52,377 nucleotides of DNA from Paludibacteraceae bacterium (GCA_017546705.1 JAFYSB010000010.1:1-52377), one strand, 5' to 3'. Counted from the stretch's first letter, positions 1-8,602 are shown. Notes: generated from the letters alone by a model not told the origin. Translations and numbers: made by a program.

Positions 1-7
1 AAAATAG

Positions 8-174
8 AAAAAGCGTTTTAGCTTATATTCGGGCTTCTGAAACTTCGACACTTTCAAAACACCACGAATTAAGTGATGACGTTCATGCTACAGCGTGAAC
101 ATTATTCATTTATTTGGTGTTAAGGTAGTCGAAGACCTCAGGAGCGAATAAAAGAATATTGTCCGCGCTTTTTT
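8..174 (+). ncRNA. Structured leader RNA element E1 (candidate cis-regulatory RNA)
   Basis: This element lies 80 bases before the exported-protein gene on the same strand. Hand folding gives a rod: closing helix AAAAAGCG (8-15) with CGCTTTTT (166-173); helix D 22-31 with 145-154, one mismatch; helix A CTTCTG (34-39) with CAGGAG (139-144), one G-U; internal loop AAA (40-42) facing ACCT (135-138); helix B CTTCGAC (43-49) with GTCGAAG (128-134); helix C AACACCA (58-64) with TGGTGTT (115-121); apical hairpin GTTCATGC (81-88) with GCGTGAAC (93-100). The same layout with different paired bases recurs in E2 and E3. E1 is the shortest copy and has one apical hairpin rather than two. Its promoter must lie outside the window. 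The function is unknown; the folding is mine and not computed. Confidence 0.72.
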
Positions 175-254
175 ATGCATATAAACGAAATGTGACGGAG
201 TAACCCGAAATGCCAAAAGTGAGTAGGGAATAAATGTATAAATACAAAATGATT

Positions 255-1034
255 ATGAAAAAGATTTTGCTTGGTTTAGCTCTACTAGCTATAACAACGC
301 CAATTAGTGCTCAATTGAAATTAGAACGGGTCTTAGATGGTGCTATTCTGCTTTACAACGAAGGGTTGTGGACGTTTGGAGTAGATGATTTAATTTTTAT
401 GGAAGGTAATGATGATAAACTCTATGCCTATTATAAAACGGATTTTACATTGTATGGAGTTTTTGATACAGAAAAAGTTGATATAATAACACGAAATATT
501 GTTACAACTGATAATAAATTGTGTTTTATCTCCGAAAATTCTGAAGGTGATTATCGAAATTCTAAGTCTACAATAACTATTTTGAATGAATCAATGCAAG
601 TTATACAGGAAATGAAACTTGATGGAGTTGCAGAAGGTGATTATCATTTTGTAAAGATTGGTGATCAATATAAATTTTTCCTTAGTGAGCACATTGGGAA
701 ATATGATGCAGAAACGGGAGAATATCTTGGTAGTACTAGCAAAACTTATATTTACTCCTGCCCAGGCAATGGCGAAACTACCACAAGTGTGGAGAATATG
801 CCTGCAAAAGTAAAACGCAATGCGTACCCCAATCCTGCAACTGATTTAGTGACATTGCCTTATGACGCGAATGGCGCAACATCTATGAAGATTTACGACA
901 TGCAAGGCAAGTTGGTTGAGCGTAAGTTCTTGGATAAGAGCAAACAAGAACTCCAACTCAATGTAAAAGACTACCCAAGTGGCATGTACTTCTTTGAAGT
1001 AAATGGCGAAAGCAATTCATTTATTGTTGACTAA
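255..1034 (+). CDS. Exported protein with T9SS type A C-terminal sorting domain
   Basis: The predicted product has 259 residues. An in-frame ATG lies upstream at 234, but starting at 255 gives a clean signal peptide (MKKILLGLALLAITTPISAQ), so I chose 255. The middle of the protein, rich in D, Y and K, matches no family I recognise. The last ~75 residues form a classic Por secretion tail: AYPNPATD, then MKIYDMQGKLV, then YPSGMYFFEV and a final FIV. That tail sends proteins through the outer membrane by the type IX system and is normally removed on export. The gene stands alone between RNA element E1 and a strong terminator. It is AT-rich compared with the housekeeping genes downstream. The sorting call is secure; the function of the body is unknown. 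Confidence 0.85.
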   Translation: MKKILLGLALLAITTPISAQLKLERVLDGAILLYNEGLWTFGVDDLIFMEGNDDKLYAYYKTDFTLYGVFDTEKVDIITRNIVTTDNKLCFISENSEGDYRNSKSTITILNESMQVIQEMKLDGVAEGDYHFVKIGDQYKFFLSEHIGKYDAETGEYLGSTSKTYIYSCPGNGETTTSVENMPAKVKRNAYPNPATDLVTLPYDANGATSMKIYDMQGKLVERKFLDKSKQELQLNVKDYPSGMYFFEVNGESNSFIVD

Positions 1035-1052
1035 CCAATAACAAATCTGTAC

Positions 1053-1091
1053 AAAAAAATCGTTCTCTTTTACCAAGGGAACGATTTTTTT
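1053..1091. terminator. Bidirectional rho-independent terminator
   Basis: A-rich arm AAAAAAATCGTTC (1053-1065) pairs with GAACGATTTTTTT (1079-1091) around a short loop. T-runs occur on both strands, so it can serve the exported-protein gene (+) and murI (-). Confidence 0.85.
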
Positions 1092-1130
1092 GTTTATGTA
1101 TCTGCCACTGCTCCGTCACGGAAGTGAAAG

Positions 1131-1185
1131 GAATAGTGCGTGTATTGTGCGTCTATTGTCCGTGTATTGTGCGTGAATAGTGCGT
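1131..1185. repeat. Five tandem 11-bp units
   Basis: Units of exactly 11 bp start at 1131, 1142, 1153, 1164 and 1175, with consensus gtattgtgcgt and variant gaatagtgcgt at both ends. The array lies between a terminator and the murI stop codon. Two other loci in the window also carry 11-bp-period arrays, of different sequence. Confidence 0.85.
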
Positions 1186-1198
1186 AATTGAAAGCTAT

Positions 1199-2017
1199 TT
1201 ATAGTTCAATATGGTTTGCTGTAATTGGGGTGGAAAGGAAGATTGATGCCGATTCTGCGAATTTTGTAGCCGACTCGGTGGTGAGATAGGTGATTGTTTG
1301 TTTTCCTCCCATCTTGGCACGCTCGGCAATATCAGGATGGCGTAGGAGGTAATCTTGCAGGCTGTTGGCTACGATTGCTCCTTGTGCGATTACAGATATT
1401 TGTCGGTTGGTTCTTTTTAAGAAGTCTTCTATTTTGTCTTGTAAGAGCGGGTAATGTGTACAGCCGAGTATAATGGTGTCAATTAGCGGGTCGCGGGTAA
1501 GGAGCTCGGTGAGGTATTTCTCAACGAAATAGTCAGCACCTGCGTTAAGGTGCTCGCCCGATTCAATCAGCGGTACCCACATAGGGCATGCCTGTTGTGT
1601 GACAACGAGAGTAGGGTCTTGCTTGAGTAACTCGATGACGTAACTCTCAGAAGCCACGGTGCCAGGAGTAGCAAGCACACCTATATGTTTTGTGCGCGTA
1701 CGCGCGGGCACGACTTCCACGGTAGGGCGAATCACACCCAACACGCGAACTTCATCGGGATTGATATCACGCTGCTGAATCGTTCTGAGTGCCTTCGCAC
1801 TGGCAGTATTACATGCCAAAATAATGAGGTTACAGCCCTGCTCATGAAGGTAGTTGACAGCTTGCAGTGTATATTCGTAAATCACATCAAATGAACGAGT
1901 TCCGTATGGCGCACGAGCATTATCACCCAAGTAAAGATAGTCGTACTCGGGTAGGGTCTTGCGGATTTGATTGAGAATAGTCAATCCGCCATAACCGCTG
2001 TCAAAAATACCAATCAT
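1199..2017 (-). CDS. murI: Glutamate racemase
   Basis: The product has 272 residues, the usual family length. It converts L-glutamate to D-glutamate for peptidoglycan in the cytoplasm. The N-terminal signature FDSGYGGLT (residues 5-13) and both catalytic cysteines are present: Cys69 in ACNTASA and Cys186 in GCTHYPLL. These are the two acid/base cysteines of the cofactor-independent racemases. The start is fixed by MIGIFDSG. The gene is read away from dnaN and has its own perfect promoter 50 bases upstream. Downstream it runs into the bidirectional terminator at 1053-1091. Nothing is unusual. Confidence 0.95.
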   Translation of the reverse strand: MIGIFDSGYGGLTILNQIRKTLPEYDYLYLGDNARAPYGTRSFDVIYEYTLQAVNYLHEQGCNLIILACNTASAKALRTIQQRDINPDEVRVLGVIRPTVEVVPARTRTKHIGVLATPGTVASESYVIELLKQDPTLVVTQQACPMWVPLIESGEHLNAGADYFVEKYLTELLTRDPLIDTIILGCTHYPLLQDKIEDFLKRTNRQISVIAQGAIVANSLQDYLLRHPDIAERAKMGGKQTITYLTTESATKFAESASIFLSTPITANHIEL

Positions 2018-2067
2018 TTTTTTGTTTAGTGTTTAGAGTTTCGTGTTTAGGGCACATATTTTGGGTG

Positions 2068-2099
2068 CAAAGGTAAGAAAAATAAATAATTTATGCAAA
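2068..2099 (-). promoter_or_regulatory. Promoter of murI
   Basis: On the minus strand TTTG (2099-2096), 20 bases, then TACCTTTG (2075-2068). This is the Bacteroidota primary sigma pattern (-33 and -7 boxes). Confidence 0.85.
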
Positions 2100-2102
2100 T
2101 TA

Positions 2103-2134
2103 TTTGTATAATTCGTTATTTTTTTGTAACTTTG
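2103..2134 (+). promoter_or_regulatory. Promoter of dnaN
   Basis: TTTG (2103-2106), 20 bases, then TAACTTTG (2127-2134). Its -33 box lies only four bases from that of murI, so the two divergent promoters are back to back and polymerase binding at one may exclude the other. Confidence 0.85.
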
Positions 2135-2174
2135 CCGGCTGAAAAGATTGATAACAAATTAAAATTAAACGAAT

Positions 2175-3293
2175 ATGAAATTTAATGTATCCAGCAAGGA
2201 ATTGTTTGCACAATTGCAAGCTGCAAGTCGCGTGATTGCGGCTAAGAATAGTTTACAGATTTTGGAGTGCGTGTTGTTTGACTTGAAAGGTGATGAGTTG
2301 ACTTTGACCGCATCTGATGGTGAGACCACTTTGCGTACTACCATGCCAGTAGATGGCGCTCAGGGTGAAGGAAAAGTGGCTGTGGCTGCGAAGATTTTGT
2401 TGGAAACCCTCAAGGAGTTCTCAGAGCAACCATTGACATTCCATATTGATGACCAAAACTTTGGCTTGAATATCACCAGTGCGAATGGTACGTATAGCTT
2501 TGTTGGCGCGAATGGTAATGAGTACCCAGAGATGCCAGTAGAGGCGGGTGAGAATAGCTTTGAGATTGCTGCCGATGTGCTATTGGATGCTGTGAATAAG
2601 ACAATCTTCTGTACAGCTGATGACGAGTTGCGTCCTGTGATGAATGGTATTTATTTTGACCTCGCAGAGGACAAGATTACCATGGTGGCTACAGATGCCC
2701 ATCGCTTGGTGCGTTACACCAACTCTACTGTTGCAAGTGCACAACCTGTTAGTTTTATCCTGCCAAAGAAGCCTGCTCAGTTGCTTCGTCAAGTGCTGAA
2801 GGGTAATGATACTGTGTCAGTTAACTTTGGTGCGAAGAATGCTACTTTTGCATTTGGTAAGACGGTGGTTGTTTGCCGCCAAATAGAGGGTCGTTTCCCT
2901 AACTACAATGCGGTGATTCCACAAAACAATACCAACAAAGTGATTGTGGATCGTCAAACAATCGTGAATGCTTGTAAGCGTGTGGCTGTGTTTGCTAACA
3001 CGGGTACCAGCTTGATTAAGTTGGCATTGACTGAGAACCAAATCAAGATTTCTGCTCAAGATATCGACTTCTCTACTTCAGCAGAAGAGACCATCGCATG
3101 CGATTACGCTGGTATGCCAATGGCAATCGGCTTTAAGGCGCCTTTCTTGATTGAGATCTTGTCTTCAATCGCTTCTCAAGATGTAATCTTGGCTTTGGCA
3201 GATCCTGCACGCGCAGGTTTGATTTTGCCTTCTGAGAACGAGGCAAATCAAGAGTTGCTCATATTGTTGATGCCAATGCTTTTGAACGACTAA
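2175..3293 (+). CDS. dnaN: DNA polymerase III beta subunit (sliding clamp)
   Basis: The product has 372 residues, the normal beta clamp length (three repeated clamp folds). Recognisable family segments are MKFNVSSKELFAQLQAASRVI at the N-terminus, ATDAHRLVRY in the second domain, and LPSENE near the end, with a C-terminal LLMPMLLND tail in place of the more usual methionine-rich one. The clamp encircles DNA and tethers polymerase III. The stop codon overlaps the start of the next gene by one base (TAATG), so translation is probably coupled to the exonuclease. The gene is not beside dnaA here. Confidence 0.95.
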   Translation: MKFNVSSKELFAQLQAASRVIAAKNSLQILECVLFDLKGDELTLTASDGETTLRTTMPVDGAQGEGKVAVAAKILLETLKEFSEQPLTFHIDDQNFGLNITSANGTYSFVGANGNEYPEMPVEAGENSFEIAADVLLDAVNKTIFCTADDELRPVMNGIYFDLAEDKITMVATDAHRLVRYTNSTVASAQPVSFILPKKPAQLLRQVLKGNDTVSVNFGAKNATFAFGKTVVVCRQIEGRFPNYNAVIPQNNTNKVIVDRQTIVNACKRVAVFANTGTSLIKLALTENQIKISAQDIDFSTSAEETIACDYAGMPMAIGFKAPFLIEILSSIASQDVILALADPARAGLILPSENEANQELLILLMPMLLND

Positions 3294-4084
3294 TGAAGTT
3301 GAAATTGACACGCCCGTTGGTTTTCTTTGACTTGGAGACTACGGGTTTGAATATAGCTCAAGATAGAATCGTAGAATTGAGTTACTACAAGGTCTTCCCT
3401 AATGGCTGTGCCGAGGGGAAGACTTTCCGCGTTAAACCTACGCAGGTGATGCTTGGGCAAGAAATACAAATGCATATCTCGGATGAGGCTACTGCTGTGC
3501 ACGGCATACATGATGAGGATTTGGTGGATTGCCCTACCTTCAAAGAGATTGCTCCTGAATTGGTTAAGGTGCTGGAAGATAGCGACTTGGCAGGTTATAA
3601 CTCCAATCATTTTGATGTACCATTGCTGGCGGAAGAACTGTTGCGTGTAGGACAAAATGTGGATCTGAAACGCATGCGCATGGTGGATGTGTTTACCATT
3701 TTCCAACGTCAAGAGCCACGTAACTTGGTAGCTGCGTATAAGTTCTATTGCGGCAAGGATTTGACCAATGCCCATGCTGCGGATGCAGATACCATGGCGA
3801 CTTACGAGGTGCTGAAGGCACAGTTGGAGAAGTACGAATTGCCTGATACTGTAGAGGAATTGGCAGATTATACCACGGGTGCAGTGCGCTTTGCGGACTT
3901 TGCAGGACGTGTGGCATATGACGCAGAGGGTAAAGAGATATTCAATTTTGGTAAGTATAAGGGGCAACGTGTGGCGGATGTCTTCCGTCGTGATCCTGGT
4001 TATCATGGTTGGATTCAGCAAGGCGACTTCCCTCAATACACCAAAGCGGTGTTTATGCGAGTGTATTTGAGTCTTCGTGGCTAA
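3293..4084 (+). CDS. DEDDh 3'-5' exonuclease with ExoX-like C-terminal domain
   Basis: The 263-residue product begins with a DnaQ-type fold: exo I motif FDLETTG (Asp13, Glu15), exo II GYNSNHFD (Asp108), exo III HAADAD (His161, Asp166). All four acidic residues and the histidine are present, so the enzyme should be active. The last ~50 residues (FNFGKYKGQRVADV...GYHGWIQQGDFP) are the small C-terminal module seen in exodeoxyribonuclease X and other polymerase III epsilon-like proteins. The start overlaps the dnaN stop by one base. Proofreading, repair or RNA trimming are all possible; the coupling to dnaN favours a role at the replisome, which is inference. Confidence 0.88.
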   Translation: MKLKLTRPLVFFDLETTGLNIAQDRIVELSYYKVFPNGCAEGKTFRVKPTQVMLGQEIQMHISDEATAVHGIHDEDLVDCPTFKEIAPELVKVLEDSDLAGYNSNHFDVPLLAEELLRVGQNVDLKRMRMVDVFTIFQRQEPRNLVAAYKFYCGKDLTNAHAADADTMATYEVLKAQLEKYELPDTVEELADYTTGAVRFADFAGRVAYDAEGKEIFNFGKYKGQRVADVFRRDPGYHGWIQQGDFPQYTKAVFMRVYLSLRG

Positions 4085-4117
4085 ACCTTTAGAACGCTTA
4101 AAACTTTTAGAACGCTT

Positions 4118-4900
4118 TTGAATAACGAAGTAACCATATTAGGTTGTGGCAGTGCGATGCCGACGTTCCAGAATTCGCCTACAGGGCAGATTGTGGAGTT
4201 GTGCGACAAGTCGTTTCTTGTGGATTGCGGAGAGGGAACTCAACTGAAAATGAGGCAGTTGGGTGTGAAAACTGCACGGCTATATACGGTGCTGATCTCG
4301 CATTTGCATGGCGATCATTGCTTTGGACTGATAGGATTAATTTCTACTTTGGGAATGATGGGGCGAATCCAACCCTTGCATATCTATGCGCATGCTGACT
4401 TGGAGAAACTGCTTCGTCCGTTGTTAGATTATCATTGCCAAGACTTGCCATATGAGGTGGAGTTTCATGCCATCAATCCGCGCAAGAAAGAAGTGATTTT
4501 TGAGGATCGTACACTGACCATAGAAACGATTCCGTTGAAACACAAAGTACCTACTTGTGGTTTCTTGTTTACCGAACATCATCGCGACAAAGAACCTCGC
4601 AAACGCTATGCCTACTGTTCGGATACGGCGTATCGCGAGCAGATAGTTGAGCAGATTGCTGGAGTAGAGGTGCTCTTCCATGAGGCAACGTACACTGAAA
4701 AGGATGCTGATAAGTGCAAAAAACATACCCATTCAACTGCGAAGCAGGCTGCTCAGATTGCGAAATTAGCAGGGGCAGGAAAATTGATAATAGGGCATTT
4801 TAGTGCTCGCGAAGACGATCATACGGTGTTTTTGAACGAAGCGAAAGAGGTTTTTGAAAATACGGTATTAGCGGTAGAAAAAGAGAAAATCGAACTATAA
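4118..4900 (+). CDS. rnz: Ribonuclease Z
   Basis: The 260-residue metallo-beta-lactamase fold enzyme removes the 3' trailer of tRNA precursors. The zinc motif SHLHGDH carries His62, His64, Asp66 and His67. Further ligands are in YCSDTAY, FHEATY and IIGHFSARE, and the RNase Z loop HTHSTAKQAA is present. The start is a TTG at 4118 because an in-frame stop lies at 4082-4084 and no ATG falls between. RNase Z should matter in this genome since at least two of the three tRNA genes in the window do not encode CCA. The stop overlaps the radA start by one base. A direct repeat of TTAGAACGCTT precedes the start. Confidence 0.93.
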   Translation: MNNEVTILGCGSAMPTFQNSPTGQIVELCDKSFLVDCGEGTQLKMRQLGVKTARLYTVLISHLHGDHCFGLIGLISTLGMMGRIQPLHIYAHADLEKLLRPLLDYHCQDLPYEVEFHAINPRKKEVIFEDRTLTIETIPLKHKVPTCGFLFTEHHRDKEPRKRYAYCSDTAYREQIVEQIAGVEVLFHEATYTEKDADKCKKHTHSTAKQAAQIAKLAGAGKLIIGHFSAREDDHTVFLNEAKEVFENTVLAVEKEKIEL

Positions 4901-6258
4901 TGGCAAAGGCTTCTACGAAATATGTATGCTCTAATTGTGGCGCCCAATCTCCTCAGATGATAGGTCGCTGCCCTGTTTGTGGCGAATGGGGAACATACGA
5001 GGAAGAGGTTACTGCCACCATCTCCACCAAGAAAGGCGGAGCTTCTTTGCGCCGTGGTGCACAAGCGCAGCGCTTGCACGAGGTGGAGGCAAAAGAGGAA
5101 ATGCGATTGGATATGCAATCCTCGGAATTGAACCGTGTGTTGGGGGGAGGATTAGTGCCTGGCAGTTTGGTGCTCTTAGGCGGTGAGCCAGGTATCGGAA
5201 AATCAACGCTTGCCCTGCAAGTGCTGATGAAAATGGGCAACAGAAAAACGCTGTATGCTAGTGGTGAGGAAAGTGCTAAGCAGCTGAAACTCAGAGCAGA
5301 GCGTTTATCTGGCAATGCAGAGAATCTATATATCCTGGCAGAGACTTCATTGGAGCGAATCTTGGATAGCGTAACCGAAATTCAGCCCGATATAGTGGTA
5401 GTGGATAGTATTCAAACGATAGGTACAGAGTCCATTGAAGCGAGTATCGGAAGTTTGAGTCAAGTGAAAGAGTGTGCTGCGAGGATATTGCAATATGCCA
5501 AAGAAAAAAATGTGCCATTTATCATTGTGGGGCATATCAATAAAGAGGGTTCGCTGGCTGGACCAAAAGTATTGGAGCATATTGTGGATACGGTGTTGCA
5601 GTTCGAAGGTGACCAACACTATGTCTATCGTATTCTGCGAGCACAAAAGAATCGTTTTGGAAGTACGAGCGAATTAGGAATCTTCGAAATGCAGCAAGAT
5701 GGATTGCGCGAGGTGCTGAATCCGAGCGAACTGCTATTATCTGGTAATCGCGATGGCTTATCAGGTGTGGCTATTGCTGCTGCGGTGGAGGGTGTGCGCC
5801 CATTATTGATTGAGGTTCAGGCGCTTGTGGCGAGCGCAGCCTATGGCACGCCGCAGCGTAGTAGCACTGGCTTTGACGGAAGACGATTGAATATGCTCTT
5901 GGCTGTTCTGGAGAAAAGGGTAGGATTCAAACTGCTCCAAAAGGACGTATTCGTGAATATTGCAGGTGGTATCAAGGTGAATGACCCTGCTATCGATTTG
6001 CCAGTATTAGCAGCAGTATTATCGTCCAATATGGATATTGCTTTGGATGCTAAAATTTGTTTAACTGGCGAAGTGGGATTGGCGGGAGAAATACGTCCTG
6101 TAAACCGTATTGATCAACGCATTCGAGAGGCGGAAAAGCTTGGTTTTGAACAGATTATAATCCCTTCTGGACAGAAATATAACACATTGGGATTGAAGAT
6201 AAAAGTGGTAGAGGTGAGTCGTGTTGTAGATGCTTTTCGTATTTTAATTCAAAAATAA
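4900..6258 (+). CDS. radA: DNA repair protein RadA
   Basis: The 452-residue protein has the full RadA layout: a four-cysteine zinc finger (Cys10, Cys13, Cys24, Cys27), a RecA-like ATPase with Walker A GEPGIGKST (95-103) and the RadA signature KNRFGS (250-255), and a C-terminal Lon-protease-like domain. RadA drives branch migration of recombination intermediates together with RecA, which is encoded about 39 kb away in this window. The ATG overlaps the rnz stop. dnaN, the exonuclease, rnz and radA therefore look like one transcript. The next promoter starts one base after the radA stop. Confidence 0.95.
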   Translation: MAKASTKYVCSNCGAQSPQMIGRCPVCGEWGTYEEEVTATISTKKGGASLRRGAQAQRLHEVEAKEEMRLDMQSSELNRVLGGGLVPGSLVLLGGEPGIGKSTLALQVLMKMGNRKTLYASGEESAKQLKLRAERLSGNAENLYILAETSLERILDSVTEIQPDIVVVDSIQTIGTESIEASIGSLSQVKECAARILQYAKEKNVPFIIVGHINKEGSLAGPKVLEHIVDTVLQFEGDQHYVYRILRAQKNRFGSTSELGIFEMQQDGLREVLNPSELLLSGNRDGLSGVAIAAAVEGVRPLLIEVQALVASAAYGTPQRSSTGFDGRRLNMLLAVLEKRVGFKLLQKDVFVNIAGGIKVNDPAIDLPVLAAVLSSNMDIALDAKICLTGEVGLAGEIRPVNRIDQRIREAEKLGFEQIIIPSGQKYNTLGLKIKVVEVSRVVDAFRILIQK

Positions 6259-6290
6259 TTTGCATATATCAAAAAAAAGTAGTACCTTTG
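6259..6290 (+). promoter_or_regulatory. Promoter of the PorG-like/uppS/bamA run
   Basis: TTTG (6259-6262), 20 bases, then TACCTTTG (6283-6290). The site excludes an upstream GTG/ATG start near 6288 for the next gene, because that start would lie before the transcript begins. Confidence 0.85.
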
Positions 6291-6335
6291 CGGGCTAATT
6301 ATGGTATAGTAACAAAAAAGACGAGATATCGCTTT

Positions 6336-7190
6336 ATGAACAAAGTTAAAGTATTGATGGTATTTTTGCTTGTGGCTATTTGCGCACAAGGTTTGTTTGC
6401 AGCACCAAGACGGTCTGCTGCTGTTGGAAAAGGTGTGTCAGCAGCGCGCGGTGAGCACTTTGAGCTAGGTCTCCAAGTGGGAATTGGCTTGCACTGTGGT
6501 ATGACGGAGCCTGCGGATGGAATTACGCGCGTTTATCAAAATGCAGTAACACCGTTGGCGGATAAGTTTCCTGTGATGGAGACCTTTGGTGCAGTGGCGA
6601 GATATAGTCTTGACTATCATTGGGCTTTTCAAGCGCAAGCGATGCGCCAGCGTATTTATTTCAAAGATGGTGGTTCGCATTTCTACAATGCGATGTGGGA
6701 TGTTGATGTTACTGCGGAATACAATATCTTGAACTATGGTACACGTTATCACCGTCCAAAAAGTTCTCGTTGGTTACGTTCGCGTGCTTATCCTATAACA
6801 CCATATGTGTTCTTTGGTCTGGGTGTGGCTATTTCAAACAAGTACGCACCAGTTCGTGGAAAGGGTGTTCCAGTACATGAGTGGACTCCAGAGGATCTTG
6901 ATAAGATGTATACGATGATAGGTCCTTCTAATCTTGCTGCGAATTTTTATTTGCCAGTGGGTGTTGGTGTGAAGTGGCGTATGGCATACAATTGGCAGTT
7001 GAAGGCAGCTTGTCAATACAATTTAGGTATCGGTAAGGATCCTTCGGGAGGTACTGTTGCAACTAAAGCAGGGGATGAGATCTGGACAAGTTACGATGAT
7101 TTACGTATAGGTGTTTGGAATAATGTGGTGTTGAACTTAGGTGTGATTTATAGTTTTGGTGAGCGTAAACGCATGCTTGTAAATTATTAA
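6336..7190 (+). CDS. PorG-like outer membrane beta-barrel protein, first copy
   Basis: The product has 284 residues from the ATG at 6336; a longer frame from 6288 would begin inside the promoter. The signal peptide is MNKVKVLMVFLLVAICAQGLFA. The body has alternating aromatic strands (WAFQAQAMRQR, ITPYVFFGLGVAIS, FYLPVGVGVKWRM, WQLKAACQYNLGIG) of an eight-strand-type barrel. It shares a clear frame of matching segments with the following gene (PVGVG-KW, WQL-AA-Q-N). In Porphyromonas gingivalis the T9SS barrel PorG (DUF6089) sits at this position, before uppS and bamA. This copy is longer, with extra loops, and is the more diverged one. The call is by position and pattern, not by alignment. Confidence 0.6.
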   Translation: MNKVKVLMVFLLVAICAQGLFAAPRRSAAVGKGVSAARGEHFELGLQVGIGLHCGMTEPADGITRVYQNAVTPLADKFPVMETFGAVARYSLDYHWAFQAQAMRQRIYFKDGGSHFYNAMWDVDVTAEYNILNYGTRYHRPKSSRWLRSRAYPITPYVFFGLGVAISNKYAPVRGKGVPVHEWTPEDLDKMYTMIGPSNLAANFYLPVGVGVKWRMAYNWQLKAACQYNLGIGKDPSGGTVATKAGDEIWTSYDDLRIGVWNNVVLNLGVIYSFGERKRMLVNY

Positions 7191-7212
7191 ATCGTAGGTG
7201 CTCCTAAAAAGA

Positions 7213-7854
7213 ATGTCAAATCGTTTAAGCCAATTAGGAATCCTTACTTTAATTGCTTGGTGCTATACTGGTGTTAGTTTTGCGGACAATCGCATGTATC
7301 ATTGCGAGATAGGCGTGCAAGGAGGAATGGGGTATTACGTTGGTGAGTCGGCTCCGCATGTGTTTCAAAGCGTGAGTGGAGCTTATGGCGCGCAATTCCG
7401 ATATAAGTTTGACCAGCGTTGGGCTTTGCAAGCAAAAATTCAACACCAGCGTGCGTGTGGCAATCCGCTATGGGCTTTGGATGCGAATGCAGAGTACAAT
7501 TTCTTTCGTTTTGGCAGTCAATCACATGACTATCGCGTAAAGCAGATCACACCATATATATCAATAGGTGTAGGAGTGGGCGCGTATAATGATTGGAAGG
7601 TCGGTGTTTATTTGCCAGTGGGTGTTGGCTTGAAGTGGAAATTTGCTGATAGATGGCAGTTGCAGGCTGCGTGGCAGCACAATGTGTATGTGTACAACGG
7701 TGATAGCCTGGAGGGACTTCCTGAATATAATAACACGCATAACCTAAACGGAAGCAACATAATGAATAATGATGTAACCTCTACGATAATGTTGGGCATC
7801 GTCTTTGAATTTGGAAAAGGAGCAAAGATATGTTCGTTTTGTAGGAATGATTAA
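7213..7854 (+). CDS. porG: PorG-like (DUF6089-type) outer membrane beta-barrel protein, second copy
   Basis: The 213-residue product starts at the ATG at 7213 (a GTG lies at 7198) and has signal peptide MSNRLSQLGILTLIAWCYTGVSFA. It follows the DUF6089 pattern well: YHCEIGVQGGMGYYVGE at the mature N-terminus, RYKFDQRWALQAKIQHQR, LDANAEYNFF, ITPYISIGVGVG, YLPVGVGLKWKF, RWQLQAAWQHN and the closing VTSTIMLGIVFEFG. PorG helps anchor the periplasmic PorKN ring of the type IX secretion machine. The gene ends 7 bases before uppS, as in Porphyromonas. It is paralogous to the gene just upstream. Either copy, or both, may be the functional PorG. Confidence 0.65.
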   Translation: MSNRLSQLGILTLIAWCYTGVSFADNRMYHCEIGVQGGMGYYVGESAPHVFQSVSGAYGAQFRYKFDQRWALQAKIQHQRACGNPLWALDANAEYNFFRFGSQSHDYRVKQITPYISIGVGVGAYNDWKVGVYLPVGVGLKWKFADRWQLQAAWQHNVYVYNGDSLEGLPEYNNTHNLNGSNIMNNDVTSTIMLGIVFEFGKGAKICSFCRND

Positions 7855-7861
7855 GAATTAG

Positions 7862-8602
7862 ATGGGATACAAAGAGCAAATACAACAAGATAGAATACCT
7901 CGCCACATTGCTATTATCATGGACGGCAATGGCCGGTGGGCAAAGCGCCAAGGTATGGCACGTATGTTCGGACACCGTCAAGGTGTAGAGACTGTGCATC
8001 GTATCACAGAGGCTGCGGCAGAACTGGGGATTGAGTATTTGACATTGTATGCCTTTTCTACTGAGAATTGGAATCGACCAAAGGAGGAGGTGGATGCTTT
8101 GATGGCGTTGCTGGTAGATACCATTGCTAAGGAAACGCCTACTTTGATGAAGAATAATATTCGTCTTCAAACAATTGGTGATATAAGTCGTTTGCCAAAG
8201 GCTACGCATGACAAATTTGTTGCGTGTATAGAGCAAACGAGTCAAAATACAGGTCTAACGCTGGTAATAGCCCTCAGCTACAGCGCACGTTGGGAGATTA
8301 TTCAATCGGTGCGCCAAATTGCTCAGGCAGTAAAAGATAATTCGATGCTGCTTGAGGATATCAATGAGGAGACTATTTCTGCAAATCTCACGACCTGTGA
8401 TATGCCCGATCCAGACTTATTAATTCGTACTAGTGGCGAACTCCGCATTAGTAATTTCTTATTGTGGCAGTTGGCTTACGCTGAGCTATATTTCACGGAT
8501 TGTCTGTGGCCAGAGTTTACCAATGAAGAATTTTATCGTGCGATAGTGGATTATCAACATCGTGAACGTAGATTTGGAAAAACCAGTGAGCAGATTCGTT
8601 AA
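7862..8602 (+). CDS. uppS: Isoprenyl transferase (undecaprenyl diphosphate synthase)
   Basis: The 246-residue cis-prenyltransferase makes undecaprenyl diphosphate, the lipid carrier for cell-wall and O-antigen sugars. The signature [16 protein letters not shown] contains the essential Asp21. FSTENWNRP, the [21 protein letters not shown] segment and a TDCLWPEF motif follow in the order expected for the family. It lies between the PorG-like barrels and bamA, a conserved Bacteroidales order. Its 3' end overlaps the likely bamA start. Nothing unusual. Confidence 0.96.
   Translation: MGYKEQIQQDRIPRHIAIIMDGNGRWAKRQGMARMFGHRQGVETVHRITEAAAELGIEYLTLYAFSTENWNRPKEEVDALMALLVDTIAKETPTLMKNNIRLQTIGDISRLPKATHDKFVACIEQTSQNTGLTLVIALSYSARWEIIQSVRQIAQAVKDNSMLLEDINEETISANLTTCDMPDPDLLIRTSGELRISNFLLWQLAYAELYFTDCLWPEFTNEEFYRAIVDYQHRERRFGKTSEQIR

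Noticed and set aside
166-174. U-run at the end of E1 (and of E2, E3) read as a plain terminator
   Set aside because: In all three copies the U-run pairs with an A-run at the 5' end of the element, so I treat it as part of the closing helix; termination remains possible only in an alternative fold.
3290-4036. A 248-codon open frame antisense to the exonuclease
   Set aside because: It covers a gene with complete catalytic motifs and itself resembles nothing.
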